Source: Agrobacterium tumefaciens (lineage in GTDB: Bacteria; Pseudomonadota; Alphaproteobacteria; Rhizobiales; Rhizobiaceae). From it: a DNA stretch of 64,000 bases. Shown here one piece after another: positions 58,085 through 64,000 of the stretch. The translations under genes were made by a program, and so were the position numbers. The notes under the pieces were generated by a model that worked only from the letters and a program-made list of their open reading frames with translations, did not search any database and had not been told where the DNA came from. The stretch is taken from the NCBI RefSeq assembly GCF_005221325.1, contig NZ_CP039889.1, forward strand, positions 1,934,501 through 1,998,500, in the 5' to 3' direction. The stretch's first letter is position 1, and the number at the start of each line of letters is the position of its first letter.

Positions 58085-59821
58085 TCAACGGAGATTTTCG
58101 GCGATCGTCCGATAGCACGCGTCGTCTTTACCGACGTCAGTTTTGGCGATTGGTTTCCAAATATCTCGGTCAAAATCGAAGAACTCGACCACACATGTAT
58201 TGGTGTCGTAGTTCAGCCACTGAGCGGCCACCAGTCGGCTGTCGCGGCGAAAGTCCAAGCTCAGATACATGTGGTCTTCCCCGCCACGGGGGAATGAACC
58301 CGGGCGGCCCGTTTGATTGTTGGCGACGATAACGAATGAGCACCCTGTGCCACACCCGATCTGGATAAGGGTATATCGGCCAGCGAAGTTTGGCCCTTGA
58401 CGCATACCGTCTCGAATACGAGTTCTGAAACTGTTGAATTCGCGGTCGCGTCCCTTGAAGTCGGGCATGACGGTATTTCCAGAAAGACGACCTCGAGCAG
58501 GGTAGCTGGAAAGGTCTGGCTTCTTGAACGTCGCGCTGGAAGCAATCCCTCCCGCGCTTTCCTGTTTATAGGATGTCGAGCCACAGGCATGCCATCGCAT
58601 TTGATAGCCGTATTCTCCCTCACGACCATAACACCATCCTGCAGCCTCCAGCTTGTTGCTGATGACTTCGCGTCGTTCACAGGCCGCACTTGTTTTCGGC
58701 AGGCCGCCGCTGCCGCCGCGGCAGGCATCATTCTGTTGCGTCCATTGGGATATCAGACGTACGGGTTGAGAGACGTCCTTGTCAGTTTGGATAACCTTGC
58801 TCGTTTCGAAGAGGATAACGCCCGCCCTCTGGTCCCAAACCAGAGAAAACTCGGCGGAGCCGGATGAAATACGGTTCCCGACGTCGCGTTTCGTGTACCA
58901 GTCAACAATACCATCCACCTTGCAGGTTTCCGCGCAATGGACCTTCGTAGAGCCTGCCTGAACGCTGTAGGCGCGGACTGGCCATCTGGTCGCAAATTTC
59001 CGCTTCTCGGCTACTACCACGGATTTAGGTGTGGGTTTGCCGTAAAAGTCGACAGTGTCGCCATACGCCTTTTCCAAGAACGTCAGCGCCTCTACGTTCC
59101 CGCGCGACCAAGCGTCATGGTATGACGCTACGAAGGCTAATGCTTTTTCCTCTGTTGTCGGCAAATGGGCTTCAGTGGTTTGTGGAGTTGCAGGCACCAC
59201 CGTCGGTGCGACCTTGGATGCAGCAGCGGATTCCGACAAGTCGGCCAGACTTCCCCATGTCACTTTGTAGCTCTGCATCTCGCTGGCGGTGAGATAACGC
59301 ATGTCGTTGCTGGGAACGGACAGGCTGAGTTGGAGCAGTTTCGGGTCGACATCCATCTCGACAAGGTACGTCATTATCTGGGCGGTCAGTGCTTGAACCG
59401 CAGCGACTGCAGTGTGCCCCTCGACAATCGTTTCCGGTGAGAAAGAGGATTGGTGCACACCGATCGCGCCGGGCTCTGCCTGCCGGTTCACTCCTCCGAC
59501 GAAAGCGAGTGCACAGGCCGAAGCGCATTCAGCGGACCGAAGCTGCAGCGTCGACAGCCCGAGCGATCTGATCATCCTCCCATATGCCATCGCTGTAGCG
59601 ACGTTGCCGCCGTTGCTGTTGAAGGTGATCAGCTTGGCACCGCTTGCGGCGACTTCACGCGCAAGTTGGTCAGGATTGTCCGATGTCGTGAACTCACCTT
59701 TCAGCAGGAGAACGGGTGAGGAGCCGTCAATTGGAACACGCTCAAGGGTGATGTCCGCATGTGAGACCCCGGCACAAGCGATGGATGCCGTAACCGCTAC
59801 CAATAGAATACGCTGAAACAC
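58085..59821 (-). CDS. Secreted ClpP/crotonase-like protein with extra C-terminal domains
   Basis: A 578-aa protein with a signal peptide ending near SHA (about residue 22). Residues 30-170 form a ClpP-like fold: FNSNGGNVATAMAYGRMIR, then AECASACALAFVGG with the catalytic-type Ser, and GAIGVHQSSF. The middle (230-350) resembles a nuclear-transport-factor-2-like fold (SYHDAWSRGN...DFYGKP). The C-terminal 150 residues are Cys-containing and unrecognised. The start is GTG at 59821 behind cagagg. It probably acts in the periplasm; substrates are unknown. Confidence 0.72.
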   Translation of the reverse strand: MFQRILLVAVTASIACAGVSHADITLERVPIDGSSPVLLLKGEFTTSDNPDQLAREVAASGAKLITFNSNGGNVATAMAYGRMIRSLGLSTLQLRSAECASACALAFVGGVNRQAEPGAIGVHQSSFSPETIVEGHTAVAAVQALTAQIMTYLVEMDVDPKLLQLSLSVPSNDMRYLTASEMQSYKVTWGSLADLSESAAASKVAPTVVPATPQTTEAHLPTTEEKALAFVASYHDAWSRGNVEALTFLEKAYGDTVDFYGKPTPKSVVVAEKRKFATRWPVRAYSVQAGSTKVHCAETCKVDGIVDWYTKRDVGNRISSGSAEFSLVWDQRAGVILFETSKVIQTDKDVSQPVRLISQWTQQNDACRGGSGGLPKTSAACERREVISNKLEAAGWCYGREGEYGYQMRWHACGSTSYKQESAGGIASSATFKKPDLSSYPARGRLSGNTVMPDFKGRDREFNSFRTRIRDGMRQGPNFAGRYTLIQIGCGTGCSFVIVANNQTGRPGSFPRGGEDHMYLSLDFRRDSRLVAAQWLNYDTNTCVVEFFDFDRDIWKPIAKTDVGKDDACYRTIAENLR

Positions 59822-60097
59822 GACCTCTGCCCCCGTTCGCTTTCAGATGCATGCTATCGCGTCAAATCCCACGCGCAATATGGAAAGCCGCCACACCGGG
59901 TTTGATAACTGCCTTGAGTAAATGAGGAGAGTCGATGATGGTACGTGGTCTGGAATTGGCCATCCCCTCGCTGTTGCGGGGATGGCCACAGGACGTCAAC
60001 GTAAAATGCGCATATTGGTGAGGCGCTCTCTCCACATCCCTTGATGTCTGCAATGGTATCGAGAATGTAGCAACGGAGCGTTATTCGGGCGGTTCCA
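59822..60097. other. Divergent intergenic region
   Basis: Separates the ClpP-like gene (leftward) from the 60098 gene (rightward). It contains a gccatcccc/ggggatggc inverted repeat near 59957-59985. No coding sequence is supported. Confidence 0.45.
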
Positions 60098-60775
60098 ATG
60101 AAGGGATCACAGAATTTCGCTCGCATGACTATTTTTACGCGATACGGTAGCAGCACGCGATGCAGGTTTGGAAGGTCGGCTGTGCTGAGAAGTTTATTTC
60201 TGTTGGCTGGTATGGTTTCAGCTGTTCCAGCGTTTGGACATTGCTTGACCCCAAATCAAACCAAGCAGGGCGTACTCCTCACCAGAGAGCAACCATTCTT
60301 CTCCGTCTTCTACAAACCCACTCAATCAGGGTTAACCGAGCAGCGCCTAATGGTACGGCGCGGTTCGCTGGAGCCAATATCGGCGGAATATCTGCACCCC
60401 TTGCTCGTCACCAAACGGATCAGCGCGAAGGGCGTGCAAGAGCTGACCTATTCGGATGCGACGAGGCTCGACGATTTGCCAGTAAAAGGAAATTGGCGAT
60501 CCGGTACAACTCTGTTCGTAAATAGTCAGAGAACGGTTGGGGGCACAACCACCATCACCTTCGAAAAATGGGCCGAGGAAACAATTGGATTCTGCTCATA
60601 TCCGGTTTGGGTGGTGAAGAGCCGCGTGGAGCTGCAAGGACTGTCTCCGATAATCTTTGAACAATATTATTCTCCCAAGCTGAACCTCGTGCTTCGCTCG
60701 ATTAGACTCGACCCGTCGGGACATCCCATTAGTGAAGTCCGATTTGACTGGTTTCAGATTGGTTGGAGCAACTGA
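60098..60775 (+). CDS. Secreted protein of unknown function
   Basis: A 225-aa protein with a positively charged N-terminus, a hydrophobic stretch (LRSLFLLAGMVSAVPAFG) and a cleavage-like AFG. The mature part is beta-rich (LTEQRLMVRRGSLEPISAEYLHPLLV and after). It is not recognised. ATG 60098 is used; 60125 is an alternative that gives a more usual signal peptide length. It is probably periplasmic. Confidence 0.55.
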   Translation: MKGSQNFARMTIFTRYGSSTRCRFGRSAVLRSLFLLAGMVSAVPAFGHCLTPNQTKQGVLLTREQPFFSVFYKPTQSGLTEQRLMVRRGSLEPISAEYLHPLLVTKRISAKGVQELTYSDATRLDDLPVKGNWRSGTTLFVNSQRTVGGTTTITFEKWAEETIGFCSYPVWVVKSRVELQGLSPIIFEQYYSPKLNLVLRSIRLDPSGHPISEVRFDWFQIGWSN

Positions 60776-60827
60776 CATCTAGTCGCTGTAGGACAGAACT
60801 GCGTCGCCGAATATCCGAGGCATTCGC

Positions 60828-61115
60828 CTACCCAATTTTGTCGATTTCGGAATTATCACCAAAGCCTGATTCCTGCACAACGGTGGGGTCTGCTTCGACG
60901 GGTGGCCCAACGTGCTCGACTACCGTTACGGCCGCAGACGGGGTTGCCGCAGTCGATCTTGCGACGACCCGTGCCGGCGCATTTTCCGGAAGCGGTCGAT
61001 CTTCGGCTATCGGCCCAAAGCGGCCAAACAGCAAACGAGAAATCAGTTGACCGATGCCACAAACTGCGGATGCTTGTTTGCCCATCGTACGAGCCCATTT
61101 CGATTTAGAGGTCAT
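60828..61115 (-). CDS. Possible small hypothetical protein
   Basis: A 95-aa frame with an arginine/lysine-rich start (MTSKSKWARTMGK), a short hydrophobic part and a Pro/Ala/Thr-rich end. There is no ribosome site, and its start collides with the GNAT gene start on the other strand. Composition is plausible, but support is weak. Confidence 0.25.
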   Translation of the reverse strand: MTSKSKWARTMGKQASAVCGIGQLISRLLFGRFGPIAEDRPLPENAPARVVARSTAATPSAAVTVVEHVGPPVEADPTVVQESGFGDNSEIDKIG

Positions 61116-61611
61116 GCTGGAAACTGAACGTTTGATCCTGCGCTTACCCCGCCGTGCGGACATTCCGGAGCTCTTCGAGTTCCTTGGAGACCCGGTAGCG
61201 ATGCGGCATACCCATTGCGATAAAACGCTAAGGGAATGTCAGAGGCGGGTGATGGTTCATGAGTGGCGAAGACGCCGGGATGGCTGCGCTCCATGGGTGG
61301 TGGTCCGTCGTGACAATGGTCGCATTGTTGGCTGGGGCGGTTTGTACGAAGACCCATTCGATCCCGGTTGGGATTTTGAGGTCGGATATTATTTTCGCCC
61401 GGAAGTATGGGGGATGGGGTATGCCTCCGAGCTCGTCAGCGCGGCCTTGGGTTTCGCAGATAAACAGCTCAAGCTTCCGGAGGTTTGGGCAATGGTCCAT
61501 CCGGATAACGTGGGTTCGAAAAGGGTTTTGGAGAAAGCTGGTTTTGCGTTTGCGCGTCACCTTCCCGAGAGAAGCCGCCTGTTGTTTCGAAGATTGCGTC
61601 CAGCCGCATGA
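61114..61611 (+). CDS. RimJ/RimL-type GNAT acetyltransferase
   Basis: A 165-aa protein starting LETERLILRLPRRADIPELFEF, the RimJ/RimL subfamily entry. The acetyl-CoA region is YYFRPEVWGMGYASELVSAALGFA, and VHPDNVGSKRVLEKAGF follows. It probably acetylates a protein N-terminus or small amine. It is a single gene converging with the M20 amidohydrolase gene. Confidence 0.88.
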   Translation: MLETERLILRLPRRADIPELFEFLGDPVAMRHTHCDKTLRECQRRVMVHEWRRRRDGCAPWVVVRRDNGRIVGWGGLYEDPFDPGWDFEVGYYFRPEVWGMGYASELVSAALGFADKQLKLPEVWAMVHPDNVGSKRVLEKAGFAFARHLPERSRLLFRRLRPAA

Positions 61612-61675
61612 CCATGACTGCTATTGGCGCAGCACGGCCAAGTCCCTGACCGGGCGTCAGCCGGAACAGGACAGT

Positions 61676-62854
61676 TCAGGGATTCTGCACCGGCATTGAT
61701 GCTTCGATCAATGTCTTCCAATAAGCGACGCCAAGAGGGATTGCCGCATCGTTGAAGTCGTAGGCAGAGTCGTGCAGTCCGGCCGTAGCGCCGTTACCAA
61801 GTAGCGCTATATTTCCGGGCCTCTGCTCGAGCATGAAAGCGAAGTCTTCCGAGCCCATGAGCTGCGAGTGGTCGGGATCGACTGAATCTTCTCCCATGAC
61901 GGTACGAGCAACCTCCACAGCCAACGTTGTTTCTGCTGGATGGTTGACGACCGCCGGATACAAGTTTCTGAATGTTACTGTCGCAGTTGCCCCGTAGGAC
62001 GCTGCAATTCCCTCCGAAATATCGATAATTCGTCGATGCATGGCGTCTCTCACTTCAGGCTCAAACCAGCGGGCCAAGCCTCGCAGTTCGCTCGACCCGA
62101 CAAACGTTCCTCCGGGCTTCCCGCCTTGAAACGATCCGAAGGAGATGACGCCGCTTTTGAGTGGGTGGACGTTGCGCGCAATGACGGTTTGCAGCGCAAT
62201 TAGGATGTTGGCAGCGGGAAGCAGCGCATCAACTCCAGCCTGAGGGCTGGCAGAATGGGCGCTCTTGCCATCGACCGTTATCTTGAAGCTCGCCACGGCA
62301 GCCCCAAACGGGCCGGTGCGGGTGGCAAAACGACCAACGTCTAGGCCCGGTTCGTTGTGAAGGGCGAAAACGCTCTCGATCCCCCAGCGCGTCATCAAGC
62401 CGTCGTCGCACATTGCCTTCGCGCCGGCCTGTCCTTCCTCCGCTGGCTGGAAGATCAGTACTGCGGTGCCATCGAAGTTGCGTGTTTCTGCGAGCGCCTT
62501 TGCAGCACCGAGCAGCATCGCGGTGTGGCCGTCATGCCCGCAAGCATGCATGCGGCCCTCGGTAGTAGAGGCGTACGAAAGTCCCGTCGTTTCATGAATG
62601 GGGAGCGCATCCATGTCGGCGCGTAGACCTACCACCCTGCCGGAAGAGTGATTCCGGCCGTGGATAACGCCAACAACGCCGCTCCTCCCAACCCCCTCTG
62701 TAATCTGGTCGCAGCCAAAGGCGCGCAGCTTCTCGGCTACGAAGGATGCGGTGCGCGGAAGCTCGTAACCCAGTTCCGGATTGGCATGCAGATCACGACG
62801 CCAAGCGATAACTTCATCGTACATAGACGGGGCCCCGCTAATATCGACTGTCAT
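61676..62854 (-). CDS. M20 family amidohydrolase (hippurate hydrolase-like)
   Basis: A 392-aa metal-dependent amidohydrolase. Metal-binding and catalytic motifs are [47 protein letters not shown], and [14 protein letters not shown] near the C-terminus. A lid domain with [26 protein letters not shown] lies between. It hydrolyses N-acyl amino acids or related amides in the cytosol. ATG at 62854 is used; an upstream TTG and a downstream ATG at 62824 are possible. Its 5' end lies 73 bp from the etfA fragment on the opposite strand. Confidence 0.92.
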   Translation of the reverse strand: MTVDISGAPSMYDEVIAWRRDLHANPELGYELPRTASFVAEKLRAFGCDQITEGVGRSGVVGVIHGRNHSSGRVVGLRADMDALPIHETTGLSYASTTEGRMHACGHDGHTAMLLGAAKALAETRNFDGTAVLIFQPAEEGQAGAKAMCDDGLMTRWGIESVFALHNEPGLDVGRFATRTGPFGAAVASFKITVDGKSAHSASPQAGVDALLPAANILIALQTVIARNVHPLKSGVISFGSFQGGKPGGTFVGSSELRGLARWFEPEVRDAMHRRIIDISEGIAASYGATATVTFRNLYPAVVNHPAETTLAVEVARTVMGEDSVDPDHSQLMGSEDFAFMLEQRPGNIALLGNGATAGLHDSAYDFNDAAIPLGVAYWKTLIEASMPVQNP

Positions 62855-62927
62855 TAAACCGCATGCTCTCGTCGAATGCAAAAGTCTTCAAACCCGCGAG
62901 GCAAAGGTTTATGAATGTCGTGGCCCC

Positions 62928-63062
62928 GGAATGAAAGATTCGAAGGTCATCGCCGCCATCAACAAGGACGAGGAGGCACCGATCTTCCAGGTTGCCGACT
63001 ACGCCCTCGTGGCCGATCTCTTCGACGTGCTGCCGGAGTTCGAGAAACTGGCCGGGGCGTAA
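62928..63062 (+). pseudogene. 3' fragment of etfA (electron-transfer flavoprotein alpha)
   Basis: [44 protein letters not shown] then a stop: the last 44 residues of the EtfA/FixB FAD-binding domain, well conserved. Upstream sequence shows no EtfA homology, so only the end of the gene is present. It is a scar of recombination or insertion. Confidence 0.85.
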
Positions 63063-63142
63063 GCAGGGGCTGGGAGAGTACCCGTGCGGGCGGTAGGGCG
63101 TCACGCGCTCCGCACGTGTACTACTAATTTGCGACTAATCCC

Positions 63143-64000
63143 TTACTGAGCCATCCAGGACGTCCAGCGCTTGATTGCCGAGCCGTGACGCTCGCACGAC
63201 CCAGTAGACCAGTTCAGGCCGTAGAGATCGGCAATGATGGCACCGAGCTCGCTGGCTGGAAGGCCGGGATATTCTATTTCGGCCAGACTACTCTTAAAGG
63301 GCTCGATTTGCACGAGGGCCTGCCGCACAAGCATTGACGTCGGCATGTCGTCCTTCACATGGTCTGCGATGCTTATCTCGCCATTCTGCTGAACGATCAC
63401 TCCAAGGGTGCTCGCAGCGAAGACCGCGTTGCGAAGACCTCGGCTCTCCGCTTCCTTCTTGGTTTTGCAGACACCGCCCCTGACCTGATCAACGAGTTCG
63501 ATCACGCGCTCCGGCGGTGCGGCCGCCCGGAAAATATCGACTTCGCTGATGTTCGCCACTCGCTCGGCGGATTCCATGATGTCGAAAACGGGGTCGCCGA
63601 GGACGAAATGCATCCCGTTTTTCGACAGGAGACCGAAGTGCCAGCAATACGCTAGGATACGGCGATTGTACTGCTGCAACGTCTGCTCATCGATGGAAAG
63701 AAAGGCGTACTCCGGTGCGGACGCCGTGCAGATTTCCGCGAAGGTCGCCCCGCCCTGCGCGGCAATGAGCTCTCGGGCCTTTATGAAGATGCAGTTGCTC
63801 TGCAGGAATTCGATGATCTTGGCCGTCGCCGCCGCCGAGTTCTCGAAAGCTCTTTCGAAATATTGCTCCAAACGGTTCGACCTGACGATACCCATGTTGA
63901 CCAGATCGCGGACGGCGTTGTCGGTCGTCGTGAGACTGAGATTCAAGCTCGCAGCGAAGGGCTCGTAGTCGAGCCGGTCCGCTCCGAGCACAGTTTTGAG
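63143..64000 (-). CDS. Unknown protein, partial (continues past the window)
   Basis: At least 285 residues, open to the right edge, so the N-terminus is missing. A winged-helix-like segment (FAASLNLSLTTTDNAVRDLVNMGIVRSN) is followed by a helical middle and ends in NWSTGSCERHGSAIKRWTSWM. The ending recalls proteins next to restriction or helicase genes, but I cannot name the family. Its stop faces the etfA fragment. Likely part of further accessory DNA. Confidence 0.6.
   Translation of the reverse strand, partial: LKTVLGADRLDYEPFAASLNLSLTTTDNAVRDLVNMGIVRSNRLEQYFERAFENSAAATAKIIEFLQSNCIFIKARELIAAQGGATFAEICTASAPEYAFLSIDEQTLQQYNRRILAYCWHFGLLSKNGMHFVLGDPVFDIMESAERVANISEVDIFRAAAPPERVIELVDQVRGGVCKTKKEAESRGLRNAVFAASTLGVIVQQNGEISIADHVKDDMPTSMLVRQALVQIEPFKSSLAEIEYPGLPASELGAIIADLYGLNWSTGSCERHGSAIKRWTSWMAQ

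Noticed and set aside
60763..61050. 95-aa plus-strand frame after the 60098 gene
   Set aside because: Ser/Thr/Ala-rich low-complexity sequence with no ribosome site; looks like non-coding sequence.

Overview
The window looks like a chromosomal segment of a rhizobial alphaproteobacterium, most likely an Agrobacterium/Rhizobium relative. GC is high, palindromic 'cctcggg...cccgagg' intergenic repeats of rhizobial type recur, and the gene families (MetNIQ, AcrAB-type RND pump with AcrR, GGDEF/EAL proteins, a speF-type leader before ornithine decarboxylase, TrhO) fit that group. The genus is an inference from family content; no rRNA or tRNA marker is present.

Bases 1 to about 33,900 are an ordinary core-like region. 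In order: a GH1 beta-glucosidase behind a LacI-type operator, a nitroreductase, the metNIQ methionine importer, a CHASE4-like GGDEF-EAL protein, TrhO, a soluble FtsK-type translocase, an Ldh2-family dehydrogenase, a membrane GGDEF-EAL protein, a SAM methyltransferase, a ureidoglycine aminohydrolase-like bicupin, a PAS-PAS-GGDEF cyclase, an acrAB-like pump with a TetR repressor and a good 24-bp operator, a ribose-type sugar ABC importer, a LysR regulator, and ornithine decarboxylase plus a GNAT protein. Two 1,268-bp IS4-family copies (2112-3379 and 33920-35187) sit here. Both are centred on DNA hairpins, with 11-bp target duplications. An IS-end relic sits in the same kind of hairpin near 21,189.

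Bases from about 35,200 to the right edge are accessory DNA with uneven base composition, pseudogenes and mobile-element parts. A DUF4143 gene fragment abuts five 23-bp tandem repeats. Then come an unknown gene, a frameshifted GXWXG/DUF4334 gene, an alpha/beta hydrolase and a patatin-like lipase. A three-gene operon follows (kinase-like 1,186 aa, stand-alone receiver, receiver plus nucleoside phosphorylase fold) that matches the architecture of the Detocs anti-phage system. Converging on it is a tightly coupled Tn7-like operon, tnsA-tnsB-tnsC-tniQ (52565 down to 46679). The Detocs-like operon and patatin gene lie where Tn7-like elements usually carry cargo.

Right of the transposition genes is a second unusual cluster (53740-57108): small proteins, a TnsA-fold protein lacking catalytic residues, and a soluble AAA+/M41 protease resembling FtsH without membrane segments. 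The rest holds secreted or envelope proteins of unknown role (SH3, ClpP-like), a GNAT acetyltransferase, an M20 amidohydrolase, a 3' fragment of etfA, and a winged-helix-like protein cut by the window edge.
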